Part shown: piece by piece, positions 43,748-52,812 of the stretch
Layout: each line of letters opens with the position of its first letter
Numbering within the stretch: the first letter of the stretch is position 1
Assembly (NCBI GenBank): GCA_965249005.1
Contig: CBDFLD010000022.1
Span: forward strand, 558,001 to 622,000
DNA length: 64,000 nt
Source of the DNA: CBDFLD01 sp965249005
GTDB lineage: Bacteria; Acidobacteriota; UBA6911
Direction: 5' to 3'
Program-made: the position numbers and the translations under genes
The notes under the pieces: model-generated
Told to the model about the DNA's origin: nothing
What the model saw: only the letters and a program-made list of their open reading frames with translations
Database searches by the model: none

Positions 43748-44100
43748 ATCACCTTGACGTTGGCGGCAAACATGGCGTCCCAATCCTCCTCGGACAGATC
43801 CACCACGGAACCCCCACGCATGATTGCGGCGTTGCTGTAGAAAACATCCAGGCGACCGAAACGGTCGAGGACACGTGAGACGACATCTTGCACCTGCGCT
43901 GCTTTGCGGACGTCTACCCTGTAGGAGGGAATCTCTCCGGGAGATTCCGCGGGAAGCGCGCTCGCCGTTGCCTCGACGGCGGCACCGTCGATGTCCAGCG
44001 CGGCGACTCGGGCCCCTTCGGCTGCAAATCGATACGCACTGGCACGGCCGATGCCGTTTCCCGCACCAGTGATCAAGGCTATTTTGTCTTTGAGTCTCAT
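43744..44100 (-). CDS. Half-length short-chain dehydrogenase (N-terminal part only)
   Basis: 118 residues from ATG 44100. It has a normal SDR Rossmann start (DKIALITGAGNGIGRASAYR), VAALDID for cofactor choice, and a changed NNAG motif (YSNAAIM). It ends at MFAANVKVI, so the catalytic Ser and YxxxK, and half of the fold, are missing. The TGA overlaps the ATG of the ATPase gene. It could be a deletion remnant kept as a translational leader, or a small nucleotide-binding protein. It is most likely a degenerate gene. Confidence 0.7.
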   Translation of the reverse strand: MRLKDKIALITGAGNGIGRASAYRFAAEGARVAALDIDGAAVEATASALPAESPGEIPSYRVDVRKAAQVQDVVSRVLDRFGRLDVFYSNAAIMRGGSVVDLSEEDWDAMFAANVKVI

Positions 44101-44260
44101 GACGTTCTCGAGTTGAGGTAACTGGTGCCCGCATGCCCTGATCTCTGAACCGGCGGCGGACAGGATACGGCTGCATATATCACAAAGCCTGTGCCGCTCA
44201 AAGACCGAAAGTGGTATCGTATCGAGACAACGAACACTGCAGCGGAGGAGCCGAAAAGCA

Positions 44261-45367
44261 ATGGATTCGAGTGGTTTGGTGTCTCGACTGTTTCCGCTTC
44301 GGCTCAATCTCGGCACGAGAATGCTCTGGGTCGCGATGCTGGTCTGCCTGATCGCAGTGCCCCAACTCTTTTCGCACCAGGGCGCACTCGCGTTCTGGAC
44401 CGTCGAGGTGCAGCAGCAATCATGCGTCAGCAATATATCCATCTCGTTGCTGGACCTTCACTTCCTCGAGACGCTGGACGAGAACCATGATTCCGTCCTC
44501 GAGTACGAGGAAGTAATGCGCAACCAGGAAGTGATCACCACACGGGTGATGGAGAATTTCGAGATCCGAAACGACGGACGCGACGCAAGCGTCGAAGTGA
44601 AGAGCTTCAAGGTCTTGCAAACGGGGATGCTCGAACTCGAGGTCCAGCATCAGTTTTCGGACGGGTTGACCGAACTGCAGCTGAAATCGACCTTCTATGA
44701 GATCACCGATTTGAATCACCGCGTGTTCTGCAAGGTCGACTACAAGGGAGAAGTCCAGCAGTACTACTTTGACTCCAACACCCAGCTACACGACATCGAG
44801 ATCCGCAAGACTTGGAAATCCACCATCCGCCAAATCGGGAACTTCATCTGGTTGGGGGTCGAGCACATATTCACGGGCTACGACCATTTGGCTTTCCTTC
44901 TCGGACTCACCCTGCTCGGAGGCTCGGTTCGACAGCTGATCGGGATCGTGTCGTCCTTCACAATCGCTCACAGCATCACTCTGAGTCTGTCCACCCTCGA
45001 TGTTCTGGTCCTTCCGACTCGATTTGTCGAAAGCGCCATCGCGCTGAGCATCTTCTATATCGCGATGGAGAATATCTTTCTGAGCGAAGCAAAGGATCGC
45101 TGGAAGATCAGCTTCTTCTTTGGTCTCATTCACGGGTTTGGCTTTTCCAACATCTTGAGGGAAATGCACCTCCCCAGGAGCGGCCTTTTCGCTTCGCTCT
45201 TTTCCTTCAACCTGGGCGTCGAGATCGGTCAAGTCGTGATCATCGCGCTTGTCTTTCCCTTGATCGTCATTGCTCATCGGCAGACGTGGCGTCGCTCCAT
45301 GATCACGGTTACCTCGATCGTTCTCGGCATCCTGAGCGTGATTTGGTTCATCGAACGGATCGTGTAA
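44261..45367 (+). CDS. HupE/UreJ-family membrane protein
   Basis: 368 residues. An N-terminal membrane segment is followed by an extracytoplasmic beta-rich domain of ~150 residues that includes an EF-hand-like loop (DENHDSVLEYEE). The C-terminal ~180 residues have about six helices with the family motifs GVEHIFTGYDHLAFLLGL, FTIAHSITLSLS and FFFGLIHGFGFSNIL. HupE/UreJ proteins are linked to nickel uptake or metal homeostasis; His and Asp residues in these motifs could bind metal. No hydrogenase or urease gene is nearby. An alternative start is ATG 44321. Confidence 0.88.
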   Translation: MDSSGLVSRLFPLRLNLGTRMLWVAMLVCLIAVPQLFSHQGALAFWTVEVQQQSCVSNISISLLDLHFLETLDENHDSVLEYEEVMRNQEVITTRVMENFEIRNDGRDASVEVKSFKVLQTGMLELEVQHQFSDGLTELQLKSTFYEITDLNHRVFCKVDYKGEVQQYYFDSNTQLHDIEIRKTWKSTIRQIGNFIWLGVEHIFTGYDHLAFLLGLTLLGGSVRQLIGIVSSFTIAHSITLSLSTLDVLVLPTRFVESAIALSIFYIAMENIFLSEAKDRWKISFFFGLIHGFGFSNILREMHLPRSGLFASLFSFNLGVEIGQVVIIALVFPLIVIAHRQTWRRSMITVTSIVLGILSVIWFIERIV

Positions 45368-45403
45368 GGCCAACAGAACGCGCTTCGGCAAGACCGATGG
45401 ACC

Positions 45404-46402
45404 TCAGAACCAGGTTTGTTTATTGGCCACGTTCTTCAGGGGTTCATTCCGCGCGAAGCAGCCGATGTTCTCCAACACCACCGCCAGGTGGCGTTCCGGG
45501 ACATGGACCGAGGCCGCGGCCATATGCGGCGTGATGATCACGTTTTCCATCTGCCAAAGCGGGTGCTCGGCCGGAAGCGGCTCGATTTCGAATACGTCCA
45601 GCGCCGCCCCGGCGATTTCTTTGGCCTCGAGCGCGGCGACCAGGTCGGTCAAATCTACGATGACACCACGCCCGATGTTGATGAAGTGGCAGCTCGGCTT
45701 CATTTTTCGAAACTGCGCGCGACGGAACATTTTGACCGTGTCGGGAGTATGGGGAGCCGCAACGACCACGAAGTCACTGGTCGACAACAGATCGTCGAGA
45801 CGGTCGAGCCCCCAAACCTCCACGCCATCAGGCGCTTCCTTGGCAACGAGGTCCACCGCTAGCACCCGCATCCCGAAAGCCTGACCGCGGCGCGCGATCT
45901 CGCTGCCGATGCTGCCCAGACCGACGATCCCCAGTGTACAGTCGCCGACGTGGATGTGGGCGCGATCCACGGACGTGACTGTTCCCGGACCGGTCAGAAA
46001 GGTCGGTTTGTTGGCCTCCCCGCCGACCGCATCCCACTCGTGTCGAATCTGTTGACGAATATAGAGGTGAAGGTTGCGCGCAAAGCACAGGATAAAACTG
46101 AACACGTGATCGGTGATCACGTCCCAATAGAGTCCCCGCATATTGGTGAGCGTGCAGGGATGCTCGACAAGCTCGGGGAAGAGGTAGTGCTCCAGACTGG
46201 CGGTCGGACACTGCACCCAGCGCAGCTTCGTGGCAGCAGCCAGCAGAGGCGGCGTGAGCTTGCCGAAGAAGGCATCAGCGTCGACCATCTCCTGGAGCGC
46301 CGCACCCTCGTCGGGGGCGTTGACCACGGTCATCTCGCCGGCCGCTTCTGCGATTTTTGCCAGGCGCTCCGCTTCGATCGCCGGGCAGATGACAAGCTTC
46401 AT
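45404..46402 (-). CDS. D-2-hydroxyacid dehydrogenase
   Basis: 332 residues. The NAD-binding motif is LGIVGLGSIGSEIARRGQAF with an acidic residue in VLAVDL. The catalytic Arg is in FINIGRGVIVDL, and the His is in IITPHMAA. It reversibly reduces a 2-keto acid to a D-2-hydroxy acid. The substrate is unknown. It lies 24 bp downstream of an aldo/keto reductase gene on the same strand; the two probably act in one redox pathway. Confidence 0.93.
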   Translation of the reverse strand: MKLVICPAIEAERLAKIAEAAGEMTVVNAPDEGAALQEMVDADAFFGKLTPPLLAAATKLRWVQCPTASLEHYLFPELVEHPCTLTNMRGLYWDVITDHVFSFILCFARNLHLYIRQQIRHEWDAVGGEANKPTFLTGPGTVTSVDRAHIHVGDCTLGIVGLGSIGSEIARRGQAFGMRVLAVDLVAKEAPDGVEVWGLDRLDDLLSTSDFVVVAAPHTPDTVKMFRRAQFRKMKPSCHFINIGRGVIVDLTDLVAALEAKEIAGAALDVFEIEPLPAEHPLWQMENVIITPHMAAASVHVPERHLAVVLENIGCFARNEPLKNVANKQTWF

Positions 46403-46426
46403 ATTCGGTCACCAGCATACGGCCTT

Positions 46427-47434
46427 TCAGATGCGCGGGTCCGGGATCCAGGCGTCACCCGCGAAACCGCCTCGGTACGGGCGCCGGCTCCCTACGGATG
46501 CCGTCGCCTCGACGTCCCGCTTCCAGTCCTCGAGCATCGGCCCTTTGATCTTGATGGCGCGTTGCCGCAGAGCGGCCATTTGCTCATCATTGTATGGCTT
46601 GAAATTCTGGGCCACGCGCACGTCGTCTTCCAGTTGCCCGAAAGTGATACTTCCGACGGCGGTGCAGTGAATGGGAAGACTCAGGACATAGCTGAGACAT
46701 TGCTGGACACTGAAGGACTGGAGAAGCTTGGAGTTGGCAAAGTTCTTCATGCCCTGGATACCCAGATTCTGCTCGATCGCCACGGGCAGGACGAGCTTCT
46801 CGAAGCTCAGGTACGAGGGATCTGCGATGTGCAGAGGCATGAGGATGGTATCGAACTGATCGTAGGACCGGAGCATCTTCAGGTGAACCTGCGGATCGTG
46901 GTGGCCGGTAAAGCCGATGAAGCGACACTTGCCCGCCTTCTTGGCTGCGACAAACGCCTCGATGGCGCCGCCTGGTCCTAGAATCTGATCGACCTCTTCC
47001 TTTTCCTGAATGGCATGGACCTGCCAGAGGTCGACGTAATCCGTCTGCAAGCGCTCGAGCGACAAATGAAGTTCCGCTTCGGCCTCTCGACGAGTTCGCG
47101 CCGTCGATTTGGTCGTGATGAAGACAGACCTGCGCACCGCGGGCAACACCTTCCCGTAGATCTCCTCGGAATGGCCATTCCAGTAGGTGTGCGCATTGTC
47201 GAAGTAGTTGATTCCCAGATCGACCGCCCGCTGGGTCAGTGCAATCGCCTCCTCATCGGTGATCATGGGAAATCGGCCGCCGGCTTGTCCGATGACGGTC
47301 AGCTTCTCGCCCGTCTTTCCGAAAGTACGCATCGGGATGTCGCCGGGCTTGATCCGTGACCGCGCGGAAAGTCTCCGGCTCGAAACGGCGGCCAATCCCC
47401 CTAAGACTCCTCCAACAAAGGCTCTACGTTTCAT
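46427..47434 (-). CDS. Aldo/keto reductase with Tat-like signal
   Basis: 335 residues. The N-terminus (MKRRAFVGGVLGGLAAVSS) resembles a Tat signal. The catalytic tetrad is visible: Asp79 and Tyr84 (FDNAHTYWNG), Lys109 (FITTKS) and His140 (LWQVHAI). It should use NADPH to reduce aldehydes or ketones; a periplasmic location for an NADPH enzyme would be unusual and needs Tat export of the holoenzyme. It is cotranscribed with the hydroxyacid dehydrogenase. Confidence 0.9.
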   Translation of the reverse strand: MKRRAFVGGVLGGLAAVSSRRLSARSRIKPGDIPMRTFGKTGEKLTVIGQAGGRFPMITDEEAIALTQRAVDLGINYFDNAHTYWNGHSEEIYGKVLPAVRRSVFITTKSTARTRREAEAELHLSLERLQTDYVDLWQVHAIQEKEEVDQILGPGGAIEAFVAAKKAGKCRFIGFTGHHDPQVHLKMLRSYDQFDTILMPLHIADPSYLSFEKLVLPVAIEQNLGIQGMKNFANSKLLQSFSVQQCLSYVLSLPIHCTAVGSITFGQLEDDVRVAQNFKPYNDEQMAALRQRAIKIKGPMLEDWKRDVEATASVGSRRPYRGGFAGDAWIPDPRI

Positions 47435-47578
47435 CTCTTTCTCTCCCCCTGAATCCCTTTTGTCAGTGTGGCCGAAGTAATTTGGCTTTGACGCGATAGC
47501 CCGTCGCCTGATCCATTAAAGAATACCAGGGAAGCAAGCGATTCGCGACTGCCGAATGCCGTCAAACCCGACAGGCCA

Positions 47579-49072
47579 CTAGCCGCGGGTAGATCCCCAT
47601 CCGGATGCGATGGCAAAAAGGGCAGTCAGCGTGAGCGCGATGGGATAGAACGCGAGCACACCCACCTGCCCGATCGAAACAACGGGAGCGCCCGTCGCCT
47701 CGGCCGTGGCCATCGCGGCTCCCGCGAGCGCTAGCATGGTATTGATGTGCGGGAGGCTGCCCGAGATTCCGTTTCCTGCCATGTCCATCAAGTTTGCCCG
47801 CCGGCAGCGGTGGATCTGAAAGCGTGCGCCCAACTCCCGGACCATGGGACCGGAAAAGAGTAACGCCGGCGTATTCGAGGCACAGATCGGGTAAAGCACC
47901 GTGACCAGGGCGAAGATGGCAAACTCCGTCTTCTTTGCCGTGGTGGCGAAGCGCAGGACCGCTTGGGTGGTAGCATCCAGGGCCCCGGCCATCTTCAGGG
48001 GTCCAAGGATCGCCATGACGAAAATGGTCAGAAACACCACGTCGGACATTTGAGCCACGCCGTCGGTAAGGGCGCCGCCCGCCTGGCCATTCGGGGCTAC
48101 CGAGTACAGGTCCGCGAGTGTCAGGTTCCCGGTCGTCAGCCCAATCCCCATGCCCAGCGCAATGCCGTACCAGATCGCCTGGATGAGAGACCGTCCCCGC
48201 AAACACAGATAAATGGTGCAGAGCGGAGCCAGCAGCATGAGCATGGCATCCGGTCGCGCATACGCCTCGGCGGATTGCGCGGCAAGATCAGACAAATAGG
48301 CGTCGGGTCTCCAAGACAGGCCAGCAAGGACGTAAAGCCCCACGGACAGACCGGCGGCCACTGCCACGTACTTCAGGCGGCTTCGCACGACCTCCCCCAC
48401 TGTGGCCTCCTGGGTGAAGGCGGAGGCGATGGTGGTGTCGGAGATGGGCGCGAGGTTGTCTCCCAGACGCGCGCCGCTATAGATGGCCCCGAGCACCAGA
48501 GCCGGATGGGCGCCGAGAACAACCGCCGCCGGATAAAGCACGGGAACCGACGTGATGCAGGTTCCCGTGGCGGTTCCGGTGGCCGTGGCGATCAAGCCGG
48601 CCGCGACGAAAGTGAAGACGACAAAGAGAGTCTCCCCAACCCCGGCTTGATGGGCGAGCCAGACGACAGCACGGGTCGCTCCGGAAACACCCACAACTTG
48701 TCCCAGCACTCCCGCGCCCAGGAAGGCAAAGATGATCACCGCCAGAGTCTTGTCGGCCACGCCGGTCCACAATGCTTCACAGGCAGCCGTCTTGTCCTTG
48801 GCCAAGAAAATGATCAGACCGACCACCAGCACGAGCGGTCCAAACAAGGCCCGGATCGTGATCGACCCGGTCCATGTCAGCAAAACAACGCTGACAGCAA
48901 AAAACCCAAGGGGGACGAAGCTACCGACAAGTCCGCCGTAGAACTCCAACCGTCGATCTTGCTCTGCCGTCATGGCGCCCCGGCGCGTCATCCCGACGCG
49001 GATTGCAAACTCAGTTGCTCCCTGTGGCTTTGAGAGCCCAGTGTATCCCTCTCGTCCGGAAAGAAGCATCAT
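47579..49072 (-). CDS. Na+/H+ antiporter NhaC family protein
   Basis: 497 residues from 49072. The first ~33 residues are hydrophilic, so ATG 48973 (MTAEQDRRLE) is a good alternative start. Around 11-12 membrane segments. GTATGTCITSVPVLYPAAVV, GAIYSGARLGDNLAPISDTT and the late MAGNGISGSLPHINTM fit the NhaC/arginine-ornithine-antiporter superfamily. It exchanges Na+ or another solute for protons across the inner membrane. Confidence 0.88.
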   Translation of the reverse strand: MMLLSGREGYTGLSKPQGATEFAIRVGMTRRGAMTAEQDRRLEFYGGLVGSFVPLGFFAVSVVLLTWTGSITIRALFGPLVLVVGLIIFLAKDKTAACEALWTGVADKTLAVIIFAFLGAGVLGQVVGVSGATRAVVWLAHQAGVGETLFVVFTFVAAGLIATATGTATGTCITSVPVLYPAAVVLGAHPALVLGAIYSGARLGDNLAPISDTTIASAFTQEATVGEVVRSRLKYVAVAAGLSVGLYVLAGLSWRPDAYLSDLAAQSAEAYARPDAMLMLLAPLCTIYLCLRGRSLIQAIWYGIALGMGIGLTTGNLTLADLYSVAPNGQAGGALTDGVAQMSDVVFLTIFVMAILGPLKMAGALDATTQAVLRFATTAKKTEFAIFALVTVLYPICASNTPALLFSGPMVRELGARFQIHRCRRANLMDMAGNGISGSLPHINTMLALAGAAMATAEATGAPVVSIGQVGVLAFYPIALTLTALFAIASGWGSTRG

Positions 49073-49112
49073 GAAAAGTAGATTTTCGTCTTCTCATTCG
49101 ACAAAAACTCCG

Positions 49113-49118
49113 TAGAAT
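49113..49118 (+). promoter_or_regulatory. Possible -10 box of the Bax-inhibitor gene
   Basis: TAGAAT ends 8 bp before ATG 49127, and no Shine-Dalgarno precedes the ATG. If this is the -10, the mRNA would be leaderless or nearly so. No convincing -35 was seen, so this is weak. Confidence 0.3.
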
Positions 49119-49126
49119 CTAAAACT

Positions 49127-49873
49127 ATGATCAGAAGCGGAAATCCAGCCTTGAATCAGAACACGTTCACCCAGCTTCCCCGTGCCATCGGCAGCGAGGC
49201 GATGACGATCCAGGGAACGGTGAACAAAACTGCGATCCTGCTTGTTTTTGTCTTCCTACCCGCCACATGGATGTGGAATCGATTTTTCTCCAGCGAGAAT
49301 CCGGCCGACGTCACGCCCTTTCTCGTGGTGGGAGCCATTGCCGGCCTCATCCTGGCTCTGGTGACTTTCTTCAAGAAGACCTGGGCACCCATCACGGCAC
49401 CGCTGTACGCGATCGCCGAGGGGTTTCTTCTGGGAGGGCTTTCCGCCATCATGGAAGCCAGGTTTCCCGGGATTGTCATTCAGGCGGTGGCGCTGACGTT
49501 CGGGACCTTGTTTGCTCTGCTCTTTGCGTACAAGTCACGGCTGATTCGCGCGACCGAGAACTTCAAACTGGGGGTCGCTGCGGCCACGGGCGGTATTTTC
49601 CTGATTTATCTCCTCAGCTTCATCCTCGGGTTTTTCGGGATCGGGATCCCTTACATCCACGAAAGCGGTCTGATCGGGATCGGTTTCAGCCTCTTCGTCG
49701 TCGTTATTGCCGCACTGAATCTGATTTTGGATTTTGACTTTATCGAGCATGGCGCAGAAGCAGGCGTCCCCCAATACATGGAATGGTTCGGCGCCTTTGG
49801 CCTCATCGTGACCCTCGTCTGGCTCTACATCGAGATTCTGCACCTGCTGGCAAAGATCCGCGGCCGCGACTGA
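49127..49873 (+). CDS. Bax inhibitor-1 / YccA family membrane protein
   Basis: 248 residues with about seven membrane helices. It fits the bacterial Bax-inhibitor-1-like group with a ~50-residue N-terminal part. Characteristic pieces are ITAPLYAIAEGFLLGGLSAI, VIAALNLILDFDFIEHGAEA and YMEWFGAFGLIVTLVWLYIE. Relatives form Ca2+ leak channels or modulate membrane proteases. It stands alone, divergent from the antiporter gene. Confidence 0.93.
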   Translation: MIRSGNPALNQNTFTQLPRAIGSEAMTIQGTVNKTAILLVFVFLPATWMWNRFFSSENPADVTPFLVVGAIAGLILALVTFFKKTWAPITAPLYAIAEGFLLGGLSAIMEARFPGIVIQAVALTFGTLFALLFAYKSRLIRATENFKLGVAAATGGIFLIYLLSFILGFFGIGIPYIHESGLIGIGFSLFVVVIAALNLILDFDFIEHGAEAGVPQYMEWFGAFGLIVTLVWLYIEILHLLAKIRGRD

Positions 49874-49922
49874 CGCTCCCTCGTCGAAACCCGTCGGATG
49901 CCATTCTTCTCGGTCGTTTCGA

Positions 49923-51033
49923 ATGAATAACTCAAAGGCTGTCCTGAAAAGCTCATTCGTTTGGCTATTGGTCACATGTGCCGTCGCGGCCTCAGGATGG
50001 TCCACCCCGGCCGCGGCGACCGAGCGGCCATTGCAGCGCAACGTGCGCCGCGCTGCCCCACCTCCGTACCTTCGCGGCGCACGGCAACGAGATCCAGACC
50101 GCGTTTTACGACGTGACCGGCTGGTATGATATCTTTCTTCAGTCGTCGCTCGACGACTTCGTGGCACTCGAGAATAACCCGCACACGCGACTCGTCATCG
50201 GGGGTACAGCTCACGGCAAAATGCAGGGGCTTGCTTTTCCGGCCGACGCGGCGCCACGAACTCAATCCACGGATTGGCTCGTCGAGCGCCTGAAGGAAAC
50301 ACGAATCCAGGCCCACGACAATCCACGAGTTCTGTACTTTGTGATGGGCGATGTACGGGACCCCGAAGCTCCCGGCAACGTATGGAAACAGGCGGACACG
50401 TGGCCGGTTCCTCACACCCCGACCGCGTTTTATTTTAAAGAGGACGGCGGCCTGAGCAGGGAGGCGCAGGCGGGGACCGCGGCCTTGAGCTACGCGTACG
50501 ATCCCGGCGACCCGGTCCCCACGATCGGCGGAGCCAACCTATTTCTCCCCAAGGGCCCAATGGATCAGCGGCCGCTCGGGAACCGAAAAGATATCCTGCG
50601 GTTTGCGAGTGCAGCGCTCGCGCAGTCGCTCGAGATCACGGGAAAGGTCCTCGTGCAATTGAGGATCAGCACCGACGTCTCCGACACGACCTTCATGGCG
50701 AAACTGATGGACGTTTATCCGGACGGGTACGAGGCTCTGATTCTCGACTCGGCCGTGATGGCCCGTTACTGGCAAGGGTTGGACCGGCCGGACCGGCTCG
50801 ACAACGGACGAGCTTACGAGCTGACCGTAGACCTGTGGAGCACAGCCTGGGTCTTCAACAAGGGCCACCGGATCGCCGTCCACATCACGAGTAGCAACTC
50901 ACCCAGGTACGAGCCCCACCCGAACACCTACGACCCGGTTCATTCCTACGACGCATCCCCCGTCGCCCACAACACGGTACATCTCGGTGGTCCCGACGCG
51001 TCGCGTATCATCCTGCCGGTGATTGAGAAATAG
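49923..51033 (+). pseudogene. CocE/NonD hydrolase pseudogene with internal deletion
   Basis: The first frame (from ATG 49923) gives a signal peptide (MNNSKAVLKSSFVWLLVTCA) and then loses meaning. A second frame from about 50065 to 51033 encodes the C-terminal ~320 residues of a CocE hydrolase (FYDVTGWYDIFLQ, TRLVIGGTAHGK, then the jelly-roll NKGHRIAVHITSSNSPRYEP). The whole alpha/beta part with the nucleophile Ser is missing. A deletion of about 250 codons with a frameshift is the simplest explanation. An intact family member is at 55495-57399. Confidence 0.8.
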
Positions 51034-51220
51034 CTATCAGCGATCAGCGCTGACTGGCGCAACGCGCCAGTCGCTTGGGAACGTAACTGCGCAGCGCACC
51101 GTGAAAAACCGTGGTTTTTGACGATTTGCTACGTTACACGCATAGCAGCAGATCATCGAGCAGTTACTGGAGAGCCGTCAGCTCTCAGCGTCCGACCAGC
51201 GCGGGGCGGTCAGGGTTTGT
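51034..51220. repeat. Intergenic segment with small hairpins and AGCTATCAG repeats
   Basis: Begins with AGCTATCAGCGATCAGCGCTG and then a GACTGGCG / CGCCAGTC hairpin. Related sequence in inverted orientation occurs at ~51662-51685 on the other side of the NIPSNAP gene. No gene is seen. Confidence 0.4.
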
Positions 51221-51631
51221 TTACTTCCTGGGGGAGTAATCGGTGGCAACCAAGAACTGCTTTTCCACCTTGGTAACCAGTCGGCCGTTGCTGGTCGATG
51301 CCTTGTAAGCGCTCTGCCAATCTGGATCGGCGAGAAAGGCCTTCCATGATTGTTTGGCCGCAGCTTCGCTCTTGTGAGAAAGCAAGTAGACCAGAGTGTC
51401 TTCCTCTTCGGTGGGCGTCCAATAGATCACGTTCTTCATCCCGTGCTTTTCGAACAGCCGCAGGGTGTGGTCGCTAAATCTACGATGAAGATCCGGCAAT
51501 CGGCCCTCCGCCGCAGTGTAAGTCCTCAGCTCGTACACCGAACCTTCCGCCTTTTCGGCGTAGACCTGAATCCCCAGCAGAAGCCCAACCACAAAAAGAC
51601 CAGCACCAAAAAGAACCGTACGAACTTTCAT
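51221..51631 (-). CDS. NIPSNAP family protein (secreted or membrane-anchored)
   Basis: 136 residues. A hydrophobic N-terminus (VLFGAGLFVVGLLLGIQVYA) precedes a ferredoxin-like NIPSNAP domain (VYELRTYTAAEGRLPDLHRR and HGMKNVIYWTPTEEED). The biochemical role of the family is unknown. It is the last gene of the leftward cluster, 55 bp after the propeller gene, and is flanked by inverted short repeats. Confidence 0.88.
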   Translation of the reverse strand: MKVRTVLFGAGLFVVGLLLGIQVYAEKAEGSVYELRTYTAAEGRLPDLHRRFSDHTLRLFEKHGMKNVIYWTPTEEEDTLVYLLSHKSEAAAKQSWKAFLADPDWQSAYKASTSNGRLVTKVEKQFLVATDYSPRK

Positions 51632-51686
51632 AAAGAGTCTCCTTCCAAATTAAGCAGACAGCGGTAAGCTGATAGCTGATAGCTCC

Positions 51687-52808
51687 TCAATCCACCTGCT
51701 CCAGGATGGCGAAGTCGCCTGGATTCCATGCTTGCGCGAGGATGTAGAGCTTTCCGTCCAGCATCCGGAGCACGGCGTTGTGAATGTGCTGAAACCGCTC
51801 CAAGCCCAGCTCCTCCTTGGGCATGATGGTCGAGACCACGCGGTCTTTTTTCAGAATATAGATCGGCGCTCCCTTGCTTCGGTCGGGACCATGGAGGCAG
51901 CCAACGATCGCGTACTGGTTCACATAATCGATGTCGCAAGGAAAGGATCCGTTTGGCAGCACGACGGAGTCGAGGAAGTTTCCGTAGCGCGTGAACCGAT
52001 CCACCTGAGAGTTCGGCCGGTCCGAGATATCCAGGCGTTCCTCGCCCGGCGGTACTGTAATCCCATGACCGGTGCCGAACTTGCCGGGCCCTTTTCCCTT
52101 CCCGCCGAAGGTGAGATTGTTCCAGGCAGCTTTGAACGGATGAGTGTTCGAGATCTTGGCCGTTAGAACGTAATCGAGTTTGGAATATCCGGTAGTCACA
52201 TAAAGCAGGTTGCCCAGGTGCTCCACATCGGTTGGGGCAAATTTTCCTTGATTCTTGAAGTACTCATTGACCCCAGTATCCCCGAAGTTGTTCCGTCCAC
52301 CGGAGATTTCCAAGGTGTGCACCAATGTTCCATCCAGCTTGGTGGTAAACACTTTTCCGGCGCCGTTGGCGGGAAAGGTAAGATAGGCTTCGCCCGCGCT
52401 ATACCAAATGGTGGTATTGTGCAGATTCACGTCCTTCATGCTCGCATCCGTTTCAATCGGGCTCGCCGTTCGGAGGTCCGCGCTCAACCGAACGATTCCT
52501 GCTCCCGGCAGCGCAAAGTAGGTTTCGCCTCGCCCCTCGCGCCGGTCCACGGCAAAACCCCCATGGGCTTTGCGGAGAACCTCGACGGCCTTCGCGGGCA
52601 AATGATCCTCGGCGTACAGGACACGAAACTTCAGATCGCCCTGGCCGCTGATCCCGGCAAAGGGAAGCGCGGCGCGGACTGCGACGGCGGTATCCACTCC
52701 ATGATGGGCGCTTTCCTCACCGGTGTGGACACCATGGCCGAGCAGAAACGTGGGACTGCTTGCCAGCAAGAGGAACAAGCTGTAGTTGCGGGCCTGTCGC
52801 ATTGTCAT
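51687..52808 (-). CDS. Secreted beta-propeller-like protein
   Basis: 373 residues with a signal peptide (NYSLFLLLASSPTFLLG). The rest shows repeated short beta-strands with G-rich turns (TYFALPGAGIVRLSADLRTA, YLTFPANGAGKVFTTKLDGT, GKLYILAQAWNPGD), as in NHL or 6-bladed propellers. His-rich segment HGVHTGEESAHHGVD follows the signal. I do not recognise a named family or active site. The start at ATG 52808 has GGAG upstream, and the previous gene stops 4 bp before it, so they are coupled. Confidence 0.75.
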   Translation of the reverse strand: MTMRQARNYSLFLLLASSPTFLLGHGVHTGEESAHHGVDTAVAVRAALPFAGISGQGDLKFRVLYAEDHLPAKAVEVLRKAHGGFAVDRREGRGETYFALPGAGIVRLSADLRTASPIETDASMKDVNLHNTTIWYSAGEAYLTFPANGAGKVFTTKLDGTLVHTLEISGGRNNFGDTGVNEYFKNQGKFAPTDVEHLGNLLYVTTGYSKLDYVLTAKISNTHPFKAAWNNLTFGGKGKGPGKFGTGHGITVPPGEERLDISDRPNSQVDRFTRYGNFLDSVVLPNGSFPCDIDYVNQYAIVGCLHGPDRSKGAPIYILKKDRVVSTIMPKEELGLERFQHIHNAVLRMLDGKLYILAQAWNPGDFAILEQVD

Positions 52809-52812
52809 GATG

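Noticed and set aside
43748..44176. N-terminal extension of the sugar ABC ATPase
   Set aside because: It reads the short SDR gene out of phase; the ATPase fold starts at ATG 43747.
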